Shown: positions 52,428 to 61,862, numbered from the stretch's first letter. The stretch is 64,000 nt of DNA from Chloroflexota bacterium (GCA_902810755.1 CADDYT010000001.1:1-64000); one strand, 5' to 3'. A program made the numbers and translations. Notes: generated by a model from the letters alone, not told the origin.

Positions 52428-53138
52428 ATGAAGACCGTCACACTCAAGATTCGACGTTTTGATCCCGAGAAAGATCAGCGGCCTTATTGGGCCGAGTACC
52501 AGGTCGCGGTTGAAGACAGCGATCGCTTACTTGATGTGCTCCACAAGATCAAGTGGGAACAAGATGGCTCCCTCACCTTTCGCCGGTCGTGTGGGCATGG
52601 CGTGTGCGGCTCTGATGCGATGCGCATCAACGGGCTCAATCGACTGGCCTGTAAGGTGCTCGTTCGTGACGTCGGGGAGAAGGTGACGATCGAGCCGCTG
52701 CTGGCCTTCCCGGTGATCAAAGATCTCGTCGTTGATTTAGAACCGTTTTTCGCCCAGTATGAGAAGATCAAACCGTGCCTGATCAACGATGAGCCCCCGC
52801 CCCTCACCGAGCGTCTGCAGACACCGGCGCAGCGCGCTCGGTATGAGGAGGGCACGAAGTGCATTCTCTGCGCGTGCTGCACCAGTTCGTGTCCCGTGAC
52901 CTGGGGCAACCCCGCCTGGATCGGGCCGGCAGCGATTGTGAATGCCCATCGCTTTCTCTTCGATAGCCGTGATCAGGGGGCAGCGGCACGCCTGCCCATT
53001 CTCCGTGACCGGTTCGGCGTATTTCGCTGCCGCACCATCTTCAATTGTACGGAATGCTGCCCGCGAGGGATTCCGGTCACCGACCTGATCGAGCAGGTCA
53101 AGCGGGCTGCGCTCTACAGGGATACGACGGGTCTATAA
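52428..53138 (+). CDS. Succinate dehydrogenase/fumarate reductase iron-sulfur subunit-like
   Basis: A 236-residue SdhB/FrdB-like protein with all three clusters: [2Fe-2S] in RRSCGHGVCGSDAMRINGLN and the following LAC, [4Fe-4S] in CILCACCTSSCPVTW, and [3Fe-4S] with CRTIFNCTECCPRGIPVTD. In the known complex this subunit carries electrons between FAD and quinone. No flavoprotein or membrane anchor gene is beside it; its neighbours are NDH-2 and an unknown gene, so it may pair with subunits elsewhere or with NDH-2. ATG 52428 has CAGGAAG ahead; the frame is open to 52353. Confidence 0.88.
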   Translation: MKTVTLKIRRFDPEKDQRPYWAEYQVAVEDSDRLLDVLHKIKWEQDGSLTFRRSCGHGVCGSDAMRINGLNRLACKVLVRDVGEKVTIEPLLAFPVIKDLVVDLEPFFAQYEKIKPCLINDEPPPLTERLQTPAQRARYEEGTKCILCACCTSSCPVTWGNPAWIGPAAIVNAHRFLFDSRDQGAAARLPILRDRFGVFRCRTIFNCTECCPRGIPVTDLIEQVKRAALYRDTTGL

Positions 53139-53218
53139 GGGAGAACGATTTCGTCTCCGTTGAGGCGTCCGAACAGCTAGCGTGGTTACGCCACAGGACC
53201 ATCCTGGAGGAGGGCAGT

Positions 53219-54043
53219 ATGGGAATCACCCAGGCAGGAGAGCAGTTGGCACAGCAGAAACTCGCAGTATTTGAGCGATTGCAACCCGCATTCGAGGCCA
53301 GTTTTCGCTTCGTGCAGGAGGTCCATGGACAGCGGCGTTTCTCGTCCTTTCCCGTGGCAGAGACGGTTCGCTATCTCCACGCGCTCTGGATCTGCGAATG
53401 CAAGGATCGCCTGTTGAGTATGTATAAGAACATTGTGCGGTACGAGGGCCAACAATGTCTCACCCTCTTACGCCGTTGGCAAGCAGGGGAGACCGCTGAT
53501 GTGGTTGGGTTTCTTCATCGTAAATTAGATGGGCTACCTTTTGCTGAACTGACACGCCAGTTACAGGGAGCCAGAACCGCCCATGCCGATGATGGCCTGA
53601 TCCGGCGTCTTGTGCATGGCCGCCTGGTCCTGCTGAACCGGGCGATGAATCTGATGCAAGCCTTAGATGCCATCTTTGCCCTGTCAGATGATGACTTGAG
53701 GGAGGAAGTGCGAGCGGCCTGTGGGTGGTATGGACATCGCCCTGACCAGATCGAGCAACAACTGGCCGAGATGGAAGGCCCACTCTACTGCTATGTCCCT
53801 CATCCACTCCTGGCGCAACGGACGATGGTGGTCATGAATATACTGGGGAAACAGATCATGACACTGCCCACTGATCGGCCAGGCGAGCGCTCGTGGAAAG
53901 TTGCGGTGCCAACGCAGGCCCCGGGTCCGTTTGCCGAGCAGGTGATCGCGGGCTACCTGGAATTGGTGTCGCCGACGCACAATAATCTCAAAGGGAAACG
54001 CTTCATAGATCGTCTTGAACGTGGTGAGGGTATCGAGGTATAG
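53219..54043 (+). CDS. Hypothetical protein of the Hsp20-NDH-2 operon
   Basis: A 274-residue soluble protein, mostly helical, from ATG 53219 with GGAGGAGGG five nt upstream. Segments such as FEASFRFVQEVHGQRRFSSF, RYLHALWICECKDRLLSMYK and YCYVPHPLLAQRTMVVMNIL look well conserved in character, but I do not recognise a family. It follows the SdhB-like gene by 80 nt and is convergent with the hydrolase at 54073. A frame from 53045 overlaps the SdhB-like gene and is not preferred. Confidence 0.6.
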   Translation: MGITQAGEQLAQQKLAVFERLQPAFEASFRFVQEVHGQRRFSSFPVAETVRYLHALWICECKDRLLSMYKNIVRYEGQQCLTLLRRWQAGETADVVGFLHRKLDGLPFAELTRQLQGARTAHADDGLIRRLVHGRLVLLNRAMNLMQALDAIFALSDDDLREEVRAACGWYGHRPDQIEQQLAEMEGPLYCYVPHPLLAQRTMVVMNILGKQIMTLPTDRPGERSWKVAVPTQAPGPFAEQVIAGYLELVSPTHNNLKGKRFIDRLERGEGIEV

Positions 54044-54072
54044 CCGCCCATTGGGCTTTCTGGAAAAACATT

Positions 54073-54762
54073 TCACACAATCGGTACCAGCCAGCGTGCA
54101 AACCACTCTCCTGCCAGTCGCGCTACTTCGTGAAGCGCATATTGGTTCGCAAAGAGCGAATCTGCTGGCACCAGCTCGAGGCGTTTGGCTCCTCTGATGT
54201 GTTCCAGTGCATCCTGGTTCATGCTGACTGAAATGCTATCATTTTGCGCAGCAATGAGCATCGTGGGAGCCAGAAGGCGACTCAGGTACTCCTGGGCCAG
54301 GTCGATGCGCCCGCCTGCTAAGACAACTGCGTGGACGATATCGGGACGCATTGCCGCCACAATCACTGCCCCCGCTCCGCTCACACCCGTGCCGAAGTAC
54401 CCGATGGAGAGGTTCTGCGTTGCTGGGTTCTGCGTCAGCCAGACTGCAATGCCTCTGATGCGCTGTTCCATGATGCTCGTATTCATGCGGAAAAAGCCGG
54501 TCTGCGCGTCTAGTTGCTGCTCTTCGCGTGTGAACAAATCAACCAGGAGGGTTGCGATCCTGACTATGGAGAATGCCTGGGCCAGAGCGAGGGCATAGGC
54601 ATGGGGAGAATCTTGCAGGCTCTCTATGTCGTGTGTGAGGATGACCACCCCGCGAGCATCTGCTGGTATATGGAATATGCCCTGGAGAACGACTGCGCCA
54701 GCGTTCACTTGAATGAGGTTCTCACTCTTCGTACTATCCGATGTCTGTACGCTGTCTATCAT
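54073..54762 (-). CDS. Alpha/beta hydrolase, dienelactone-hydrolase type
   Basis: A 229-residue hydrolase-fold protein. It begins with a beta-rich segment (LIQVNAGAVVLQGIFHIPAD) and has ARGVVILTHDIES, SIGYFGTGVSGAGAVIVAAM, TMLIAAQNDSISVSMNQ and FANQYALHEVARLAGEWF. In the usual family the nucleophile elbow reads FGASTGAAAA; here the matching serine is glycine (FGTG), and a serine stands two positions later. The acid Asp is present and the final His is in ALHEVA. Activity is thus uncertain. It is transcribed from promoter D, divergent from the cupin gene. Confidence 0.68.
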   Translation of the reverse strand: MIDSVQTSDSTKSENLIQVNAGAVVLQGIFHIPADARGVVILTHDIESLQDSPHAYALALAQAFSIVRIATLLVDLFTREEQQLDAQTGFFRMNTSIMEQRIRGIAVWLTQNPATQNLSIGYFGTGVSGAGAVIVAAMRPDIVHAVVLAGGRIDLAQEYLSRLLAPTMLIAAQNDSISVSMNQDALEHIRGAKRLELVPADSLFANQYALHEVARLAGEWFARWLVPIV

Positions 54763-54823
54763 AGGTTTGCCTCTTCCTTTAAGGGATCACATCTAGTAGC
54801 CTCCCTCTTCTCCCCAAAACATC

Positions 54824-54909
54824 TCGTTGCACGATACATTTCTATTATACCAAATAATTACCCAACAATTCGCTGAGGGGAGACAACGACGATCACAATA
54901 TAATCACAA
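54824..54909 (-). promoter_or_regulatory. Promoter D with direct-repeat box and TCGT-N3-ACGA site
   Basis: Box units GATCACAA (54891-54898) and AATCACAA (54902-54909) are 11 bp apart. The -10 TATAAT (54849-54844) is 41 nt downstream, one helical turn further than in the other promoters; nine nt beyond it is TCGTTGCACGA (54824-54834). Drives the hydrolase gene at 54073. Confidence 0.65.
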
Positions 54910-55009
54910 TCCAAGGTGATCCGTGTGGGGGTGCCTCACAACAGAGGACCTTTACGCCCATCAATTCACCTGCTGGCAAATTTTCTCTGTGCAATCGTCC
55001 CTGTCTTGA

Positions 55010-55064
55010 TTGTGATTGATTTGTGATGTGAATCCTGGTTCCCTTTGTGGTTTTGAGTTACACT
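55010..55064 (+). promoter_or_regulatory. Promoter E with direct-repeat box
   Basis: Box units TTGTGATT (55010-55017) and TTGTGATG (55021-55028) are 11 bp apart; 30 nt downstream is TACACT (55059-55064). No TCGT-N3-ACGA site follows. Drives the cupin and redoxin genes. Confidence 0.6.
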
Positions 55065-55155
55065 CATAGTAATGATAGAGGTCTGCAGACGGCTTGTCCG
55101 GTTCACACAGGAATCTCCTCGTGTGGTATAGTCAGATCATAGTGGAAGATCTACC

Positions 55156-55494
55156 ATGAACAAAGAGCCACCATCAAACAACAGATTACTGACTCCACGC
55201 TCGATAAACGAGGCTATTCATTATCAAGAAGATGCTGTCGTGAGCCGTGAACTTATCCAGAAAACAACCGGCACGGTCACATTATTTGCTTTTGATAAAA
55301 ATCAAGGCTTAAGCGAACATACGGCTCCGTATGATGCTTTCGTCATGATCACCGATGGTCGGGCAGAAATTACTGTTTCAGGGGTCAAACATGAACTAAA
55401 AGCCGGGGAAATGCTACTGATGCCTGCCAACAGTCCTCATGCCCTCAAGGCTATTGAACCATTCAAAATGGTATTAACGATGATTAAATCGTAA
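55156..55494 (+). CDS. Small cupin-domain protein
   Basis: A 112-residue beta-barrel protein. The two cupin motifs are seen as HTAPYDAFVMITDGRAEITV (motif 1, with only one of the usual two histidines) and AGEMLLMPANSPHALKAIEP (motif 2, His kept). It can bind a metal with fewer ligands than usual and may act as a sensor or thiol-related enzyme. AGTGGAAGATCTACC precedes the ATG. The redoxin gene follows 22 nt after its stop, so they form an operon under promoter E. Confidence 0.82.
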   Translation: MNKEPPSNNRLLTPRSINEAIHYQEDAVVSRELIQKTTGTVTLFAFDKNQGLSEHTAPYDAFVMITDGRAEITVSGVKHELKAGEMLLMPANSPHALKAIEPFKMVLTMIKS

Positions 55495-55516
55495 GGCATA
55501 TTGGTTGTTCTAGGAG

Positions 55517-56161
55517 ATGGCGATGCAATCGATACATCAAGAGGAAACACAGCAGCCCGAGGACGCACACGTGCGAGCCTCCTCGGATATCAGAGTTCCT
55601 GCCTCGACTCCACCTATGGGAGAGGCTACACGACGAAATACAGCCGCCCGCTTGGTGATCAGTGGGCCGGCATCAGGGCACCACCTCCACGCCTTCGCCC
55701 TGCCTGATTCTACCGGGCAGCCGGTGCAGCTCTGGCAGTACCTACAGCGGAGCAATGTGGTGCTCTTTTTCCACCATGGAGTCAACTGCGCCACCTGTGA
55801 AGCCTTCTTGCACGAATTGGCAGCGCGGCTGGATGCTTACCGCCAGGAGGAGACAGCCGTGGTAGCTATTGGCCCCGACCAGCCTGCTGAGAACCGGCAA
55901 CTGGCGGCCCGGGTTGGATATCCCTTCCCTTTCTTAAGCGATCCAGCAGGAGACGTCATCGCCCAGCAGGGATTGGCTCCCCCCTCACTCATCATTGCAG
56001 ACCGCTGGGGCGAAATTTGGGCAGCCTGGCTCGGTGGAACTACCCATCAGTTCCCATCCGAGCAGGACATCCTGCAGTGGCTCTCGTTCATCGAGGCACA
56101 GTGCCCAGAGTGTACGATGATTGAGTGGACAGACCAGGAGGAGGACCATCTCCCAGCATAA
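55517..56161 (+). CDS. Peroxiredoxin-like (AhpC/TSA, redoxin) protein
   Basis: A 214-residue thioredoxin-fold protein. The core is FALPDSTGQPVQLWQYLQRS, VVLFFHHGVNCATCEAFLHE with a CxxC at the active site, VVAIGPDQPAENRQLAARVG and FPFLSDPAGDVIAQQGL. The first 45 residues are a polar extension without signal peptide. A later CPEC near the C-terminus could resolve the disulfide or bind metal. It likely reduces peroxides or disulfides in the cytoplasm. Start ATG 55517 is close after the cupin stop; GGAG lies upstream. Confidence 0.82.
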   Translation: MAMQSIHQEETQQPEDAHVRASSDIRVPASTPPMGEATRRNTAARLVISGPASGHHLHAFALPDSTGQPVQLWQYLQRSNVVLFFHHGVNCATCEAFLHELAARLDAYRQEETAVVAIGPDQPAENRQLAARVGYPFPFLSDPAGDVIAQQGLAPPSLIIADRWGEIWAAWLGGTTHQFPSEQDILQWLSFIEAQCPECTMIEWTDQEEDHLPA

Positions 56162-56369
56162 GCAAGAGAGGGAGCTATGGCTGCCATTTCTCCAGCGTGT
56201 CGAGCTTCTTTCTTAAGCGGAACTAGAACCAGCAAACTGGCAACGCTGTGATCAGTTGGACGCCTTCATGTTGTCCCTATCTGCTTCGACCTGGATGACC
56301 CTGCACTCTGACGTCCTTATCCTGACACACTTCTATGGAGGCGTTTCCTATCGAGGAAGGAGACAGGGA

Positions 56370-56822
56370 TCAGCTCTTTGCTTCTTCCTCAATTTGATAA
56401 CGCGTCGTCACCGGCGCCACTTTTCCAAGCAAGTTGATCACCGGACAGTAGCGGGTGGTGGACAGCTCAATGGCACGCTCTACCGCTCGCGGATCAATGG
56501 TGGTTCCTCTCACCCTGTAGAGTACCTCAAACCGTGTGTAGACCCTCGGATGTTGCTCTGCTCTGCTCCCCTGAACCTCCACACGGAGGCCGCTCACCTG
56601 CTGGCGCTTTTTGCGCAGGATCGAGATGACATCCATCGCCGTGCAGCCGGCCATCGCTAGCAAGAGGAGGCGGTGTGGCTGGGGGCCAACGCCCGCTCCC
56701 CCAACGCTCGGCTCGGCATCGAGGTCAATGCGCACGTCGTCAATGGCCCCAGCAAAGTGCATCCCTTCCACGAGCGTGGCAGAGGCCGATTCCAGCTCTT
56801 GAAGTTGGTTCTCTGTATCCAT
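56370..56822 (-). CDS. OsmC/Ohr-family protein
   Basis: A 150-residue OsmC-like protein that would reduce organic hydroperoxides. The two catalytic cysteines are in LLLAMAGCTAMDVISILRKK and STTRYCPVINLL, with GAGVGPQPHRLLLLAMAGC as the family core. The ATG has AAAGGAGATG directly ahead. It lies alone between the redoxin operon and the NnrS gene; no direct-repeat box was found upstream, so it may not share that control. Confidence 0.88.
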   Translation of the reverse strand: MDTENQLQELESASATLVEGMHFAGAIDDVRIDLDAEPSVGGAGVGPQPHRLLLLAMAGCTAMDVISILRKKRQQVSGLRVEVQGSRAEQHPRVYTRFEVLYRVRGTTIDPRAVERAIELSTTRYCPVINLLGKVAPVTTRYQIEEEAKS

Positions 56823-57230
56823 CTCATCTCCTTTGTCCCTGCACTGTTGCCTTCACGCTGGTCGGTCGGGACACAACCCTGTTTGCAAACAGGCAGGTGG
56901 TTCCTGATTCTGTCCTCATCTCCCTGGTGAGCATTTTTCAGCAGACCATCTCAGAAAAGGCCGCGTGCGAGACACTGCTTTGGGAGTCTTCCTTTCCTCC
57001 TCGACAATCGACGCCCAATCGGTACGGCGCTCACCACATTGACGAGCAGTTCCGGAGGAGACGTTGTGTGCTGTTGCCAAGCACCTCCTTGTACCGGAAC
57101 GTCGTCAACCAGCAGCACGCGCCTGTAGATCGTCCTCTCGTTTGTGCTCTAGCGTCTCGCTCACACCGCGCCCCCTCTCAGTGAAAAGGAGCTCGCGGGT
57201 GGACAAGAAACGATTCCTGCATTATATGCA
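56823..57230. other. Intergenic region, nothing recognised
   Basis: About 400 bp between the OsmC start and the NnrS stop. It should contain the OsmC promoter. Small open frames across it have no ribosome-binding site. No 11-bp direct-repeat box is present. Confidence 0.45.
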
Positions 57231-58682
57231 TCACGTCACTTCCTGCTCGGATCGTCGGTAGCGCAGCGCAGGCCACAGGTTGACCGCCAGGCAGACGGCA
57301 AGCGCCAGCCCGACCGGGCCGGAAAGGCCAAATGCCGCGGCATCAAGGGTTTGTCCGATGCCCGTGAACCGTGCCAGGAGCGGGGACAGGAGGAGTGACC
57401 CCACGCGCAGCCCGGCTGCGCTGTTGCCGAGCCAGAGAGTTGCTTGTACCAGCCCCGGTGAAACGATGGTTCCCCCGGAGAAGCCGGGGATCATGCGGGG
57501 CGCTACCCCACAGATCATGAGCGCGATAAAGCCGATGGCGAAGCTGTGGCGAACGGCATCGAGCGCAAAGGGAGGGGGCGTACCAAAGAGCAACGCCAGC
57601 CCATCGCAGATGAGTAGGACTCCACCAAGCACTGCCCATAGATAGGCGCTCGCGACCACTGCCACAAAAGGCCCATAGTCGCTCCGTTCCCTGGCCACCT
57701 GTGCGGTGTACGAGCGAGCGGCCGCTGCTGGGCTAGGCGCGAGGCGTGCTACGCGCTGTGGGAGACGCCCGCGTGCGCGCATCAGGTGCAGGAAGATGCC
57801 GACAAAGGCCAGGATGACTCCTCCCATCAGGAGCATGCCCAGCCCAGCCAGTGTCCCTGGCCAGCCCGCCAGCCCTGGATCGCTCCCAGTTCCGGCGCAG
57901 ATGAGCATGAGACCTACCAGGTAGAACCCGGCCAGCGGCCAGAGTAGGCGACCCGGGAACGCCTCCAGCCCGGCATACATGGGCAATGATCGAACGGACA
58001 TTGCGAGCGCCATCGGCGTGAGAAAGCCGAATAATCCCAGGATCACGTTGAGATCATCGCCCGCCTGCGGCACCAGCCCCGCTGTAGTCGAGGCCTGTAC
58101 TGTATTCACCAGATTGACCACCCCTGCCACCCCAAGCGCACAGCACGCTATCGCCATGAATGGGAGGGCGCTCCCAAATGCCGGACGAGTTGCGAGCGGC
58201 GGGCCACGCCGGGCGGTCAGCCCAAGCAGCAGGACTGCTCCCAGAAGTGCCCCACCCTCCAGTATGCCACTCGTCAGCAGCAGGGCACGCCAGGTTACCG
58301 CTTGCGTTGTCGTCACCAGCGGTTGACTGAGCGCACGCAAGAGGAGCCCGCCAACCTGTACACCGAGAATCCAGGGCACGAGCCATGGAGCAACCAGCGG
58401 CGTTCCACGCAGTCGTGGGAGAAAATGGAACGCCACTCCGAGCACAAAGAGTCCTGCCCAGCCATAGAGCTGGAGATGGCCATGGGCCTGGGCGAGCGCC
58501 GTCCACCAGGGACCAAGCGGGACGGCCAGCGCAGAGGTGATCGACAGGACCGTGGCAAGGGCAAAGCCGCCACCAGCACCCAGGAGCAAAGCCGCTTCCA
58601 GCAGCGAGGCCACGCGAGAAAATGGCTCCTGGCGACGCGCCTTGCCTGCTGGCGCAACGAGAGTATGGGGCATCATGCGCAC
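57231..58682 (-). CDS. nnrS: NnrS-family haem-copper membrane protein
   Basis: A 483-residue protein with about twelve membrane helices. HGHLQLYGWAGLFVLGVAFH with FLPRLRG and the later RHSFAIGFIALMICGVAPRM with IPGFSGG are the NnrS signatures. The family is tied to nitric oxide or nitrosative stress and to denitrification gene clusters. Its ATG at 58682 overlaps the end of the STAND-TPR gene by 10 nt, so its translation was probably coupled to that now broken gene. The IS upstream may reduce its expression or provide a new promoter. A link to the nitrate-reductase-like operon is suggested by gene content. Confidence 0.85.
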   Translation of the reverse strand: MRMMPHTLVAPAGKARRQEPFSRVASLLEAALLLGAGGGFALATVLSITSALAVPLGPWWTALAQAHGHLQLYGWAGLFVLGVAFHFLPRLRGTPLVAPWLVPWILGVQVGGLLLRALSQPLVTTTQAVTWRALLLTSGILEGGALLGAVLLLGLTARRGPPLATRPAFGSALPFMAIACCALGVAGVVNLVNTVQASTTAGLVPQAGDDLNVILGLFGFLTPMALAMSVRSLPMYAGLEAFPGRLLWPLAGFYLVGLMLICAGTGSDPGLAGWPGTLAGLGMLLMGGVILAFVGIFLHLMRARGRLPQRVARLAPSPAAAARSYTAQVARERSDYGPFVAVVASAYLWAVLGGVLLICDGLALLFGTPPPFALDAVRHSFAIGFIALMICGVAPRMIPGFSGGTIVSPGLVQATLWLGNSAAGLRVGSLLLSPLLARFTGIGQTLDAAAFGLSGPVGLALAVCLAVNLWPALRYRRSEQEVT

Positions 58683-60436
58683 TGTTCTTGCCCCTCTTTC
58701 GTGCGAGCCAGCACGGGCTCTGCATATCTCCTATAGAAATCCGGCCGCTTCTGCTCCAGCCAGCGGAGGGGAGTAAGCAGCACGCGTGCCAGGGGTAACT
58801 CTGCAGCCAGCGCCTGCTCCAGCGCTATTCTGGCTTCCTCGTCTCTCTCCAGCAAGGCACAGACCAGGCTCTTCCAGAACAGGGCCTCCCTCATCGCTGG
58901 ATTGAGCAGCAGTGCCTGGTCGAGTGAGGCCTCCGCCTCCTCAAAGCGACCCCGTAACATGAGCGACATCCCTTGACAGACCAATGCCACGGGCTGCTGC
59001 TGATCACGCGCCGCTAGCGCCTCCAGGCGTTCCGGGAAAGCTGATCTGTCAGGAAGCGACTCCTGCTGGCAGAGGTCGAGCCATGTGAGCAGCAGACCCA
59101 CGTACGTATCGTGCGGGGCGAGCGCTTGACTGCTGAGGAAATCGGTCCTGGCCAGCTCGATTTCCCCCATCTCCAGGTACACGTGCCCGCGCCCGCCATA
59201 CGCCAGCGCATCGTCTGGATCGAGCGCGATGGCCCGGTCGAAGTCCGCGATGGCCCGGCGCTCCTCATTGAGGCAGCAGAGGACCATACCCCGTAGCACA
59301 TACGCCTGGGCGTCGTTGGGATTGAGCGCAATCACCCGGTCAACGTCCCCCCTCCCCGGACGGTACGCGAGGAGTTCCCAGGAGGCGAGGCGTCGGAGGA
59401 GCAGTGCCCCCTCGAGCATGGGATCGAGCGCCAGCGCCCGGTCGAAGTCCGCAATGGCCTGCTGGTAGTTTTTGCACTCCCGCTGGGCGATACCGCGATG
59501 GGCATAGGCAAACGTCAATTTGGCATCCAGGGCCAGCGCCCGGTCGAAGTCCGCGATGGCCCGCTGGTACTCCTTGCAAGCGGAGTACGCTATGCCCCGC
59601 AACAGGTACACCCAGGCATAAGCAGGATCGAGCGCCAGCGCGTGATCAAAGTCCGCAATGGCCTGCTGGTAGTCGCTACGCGAGTAGTATGCCATCCCGC
59701 GCCTGCCATAAATCCGTGCCAGGAGCGCGGGTGAGAACGCCGGAGCAGAACGGACCGCTTCGAGCAGGTCGCTGGCTGCCGAGAGCCATTCCTGGCTGGC
59801 CAGGTCAGCTTCAAGGTAGCGTAGCAGGAGTTGGGCGATACGCCTGGCAGAGGCCGATACCAGGGTATCGGGTTGTTCCTGGGAGAGTGCGCGCAGGGCC
59901 GAAATCAGGTTCTCCTCTTGCTTTGCCTGGGAGACAATCTCCATCACCTGCTCGATTGCGCTGGCATGGCTGGTAGTATCCGTCAGGTAGAACAACTGGG
60001 AGACACGGGCCAGCGCCAGTTCCAGCCACTCGATGGAGAAGAAGGCACTCCTTCCTGCGGTTGTCTGGAGATGCTCCAACCGTTGCTGATAGTGACGAGC
60101 TAACGCCCGGCGGGCGGCTTGCTCTTCCTGGGGAGCACGCTGGGAAAACGCACGGACGACCCACTGCTGCGCCAGGGAATGAAAGCGATGCCGCCCATCC
60201 AGGGGACTCGATTGCACGAAGGGAAGCTCAATCAGTCGGCGATAGAAGTGGGTTCGCTCCCGCTCGGTCAGCCTAGGGAAGGCCGCCAGGTCATCCTGGG
60301 TAAACGGTCTGGTGCAAAGCGCGGCTTGCAGGACCAGCCGGTGCATCCTGCGATCCTGCCCTTCGAGCCAGCGCAGCATGTTGGTCGCGACATCGGTCGT
60401 CACGTCAAGGGGTCCCTCGGGATCGCATGCCAGCAT
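58673..60436 (-). pseudogene. C-terminal part of a STAND-TPR protein cut by an IS
   Basis: This 587-codon frame lacks its N-terminal ATPase module, which lies beyond the IS at 61863-62811. It contains a winged-helix-like region (RFHSLAQQWVVRAFSQRA) and then many TPRs of 34 residues with the pattern AIADFDRALALDP (for example GIAYSACKEYQRAIADFDRA). The apparent start ATG at 60436 is made by the duplicated target site and is not a real start. Joined to the upstream part it gives 902 residues in frame. Confidence 0.88.
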
Positions 60437-60498
60437 CGTGTCAAGTCAAATGAAAATGTTACTGAACGATGATGGTTCCCTCAAATGAAAATGTTACT

Positions 60499-60570
60499 GG
60501 GAGGCGAGAGCGAGGGGGCAAGAGGTCCTGCTCGCGAGCAGGACCTCTTGCCCCCTCGCTCTCGCCTCCC
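60499..60570. repeat. 72-bp perfect palindrome within the IS
   Basis: The 36 bases 60499-60534 are followed at once by their exact complement 60535-60570; the centre reads CTCG|CGAG. The palindrome lies between the inner end repeat and the transposase stop. It could stop transcription from either side or be an inverted-duplication artefact. Confidence 0.9.
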
Positions 60571-60607
60571 GCACGCTTTTCGGGCTGCAACCCACTCCTT
60601 TCTTTCC

Positions 60608-61798
60608 TTAAGCAGCTGTTCCATCGTCAACGATCGCTTGCTCCCACAGCCGAGCTAAGCCCGCATAGATCTCTTCGCGCAATTGCCAGGGATTAGTCTG
60701 CGCATAGAGGAGTTGCAAGCGCTGCTGGTGCTCCTGACTTAAGACTCCCGTTGCCAACAGCCGTTCATAGGGCGTCTGGGCTTGATCCCATTTGCGCCGT
60801 ACCTTGTCCCCTTCCACGATTGTTTCGCTGAGATGCATCACCGGTTGGAACAGGTTGTAGTACACCCACATCTGCTCGTAGAGGCGATTGCCTGCCGCGA
60901 TCTGCTCGGGGGTCTCCAGACGCACCTGCCCGAAATACTGACGCACCAGCGTGTCGTTTTTCTGCTCTACGTTGCGATTATCGTTTTTGTGATAGGGTCG
61001 CGAGCGCGAGAGGTGCACGCCGGTCACTTTCTCTTTCCAATAGCGCACCAGGTGCCAATTGAAGAACTCCGGGCCATTATCGGGATGCAGTTCGACGATG
61101 GCAAACGGCAGTCGCTTGCTCACCTGCTCAAAGGCTTCTCGCATCGCCTGATAACTGCGTCCCAACAGCATCACGCGTTCACTCCAGCCGGTCGCCACAT
61201 CAATCAACTGGAGGGTATGACCATACTCGCCTGCGCTGCTCTCGCCGCCATGATGCACCAAATCCACCTCGAAATGACCCGGTTCCTTGATGTCCCAGGC
61301 AATGCGTTTCATCGGCACTCCCTTGGTCACTTGATTGGCTCGATGCGGGCCTGGACGGGGCAACCGCGCTTTGCGTGAGCGATGCTTGCGCAACAGGCGC
61401 TCCACGGTTGCTATGCTGATGCGGGCCAATTGGCTCTCGACCTCTGCCGTGAGCACCAGCACACCAAACCTCGCCAAGTGTTGAGCCGTTTTCAGCAAAC
61501 TGGGTGTCAGCCGTCTGGCACAAATGTAGTCTAAACTTTCCCAGACCCGCACAATCACTTGCTCGACCTGTTGGCCATACGTGCGGCTGCGGGGCGTTTG
61601 GCGTGGCTTGCGCTCCAGGCTTTCTCCATTGAGCAACCGGATCAGGTGTTTGCGGTGCAGTTTGCTCACCTGCTCCATTTCTGTCAACAAGTGACTGCGT
61701 TCCTTTCGCTTGGCGTGCTGATAGCGACCCACCATCAGTTTCACATACTTGCGTCTTTCATCAATGGTCATCTCGTCTTCTGGCATCGCTTCCCTCAT
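60608..61798 (-). CDS. Transposase with integrase (rve) catalytic core
   Basis: Up to 396 residues. An N-terminal HTH-like region (KLHRKHLIRLLNGESLERKP) is followed by the RNase-H-fold domain, with catalytic acids in FEVDLVHHGG, LHPDNGPEF and NDNRNVEQKND, giving a D-D-E triad. The arrangement is like that of IS481/IS1202-type elements. ATG 61786 (GAGGGAAGCG just upstream) or 61798 may start it. The frame is intact, so it may be active. Confidence 0.88.
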   Translation of the reverse strand: MREAMPEDEMTIDERRKYVKLMVGRYQHAKRKERSHLLTEMEQVSKLHRKHLIRLLNGESLERKPRQTPRSRTYGQQVEQVIVRVWESLDYICARRLTPSLLKTAQHLARFGVLVLTAEVESQLARISIATVERLLRKHRSRKARLPRPGPHRANQVTKGVPMKRIAWDIKEPGHFEVDLVHHGGESSAGEYGHTLQLIDVATGWSERVMLLGRSYQAMREAFEQVSKRLPFAIVELHPDNGPEFFNWHLVRYWKEKVTGVHLSRSRPYHKNDNRNVEQKNDTLVRQYFGQVRLETPEQIAAGNRLYEQMWVYYNLFQPVMHLSETIVEGDKVRRKWDQAQTPYERLLATGVLSQEHQQRLQLLYAQTNPWQLREEIYAGLARLWEQAIVDDGTAA

Positions 61799-61862
61799 TC
61801 GGTAACATTGTTATTTGAGGGAACCATACCACCTTCAGTAACATTTTAGCTGACGGAATACG

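Larger units (their letters stand above)
60437..61862 (-). mobile_element. Integrase-type (rve) insertion sequence, 1426 bp
   Basis: The element starts CGTGTCAAGTCAAATG at 60437 and ends, in complement, CGTATTCCGTCAGC at 61862; the ends are imperfect inverted repeats with a strong AAAATGTTACTG block. Each end has a second, inner copy of this block about 35 bp further in (60481-60499 and 61802-61818), probable transposase sites. GCAT is duplicated on both sides (60433-60436 and 61863-61866). It carries one transposase gene and a 72-bp palindrome. It interrupts a STAND-TPR gene exactly. Confidence 0.9.

Noticed and set aside
56823..57230. Seventh direct-repeat box before the OsmC gene
   Set aside because: No pair of TTGTGAT units at 11 bp was found on either strand; a single CATCACGTCACTT near 57228 lacks the spacing.
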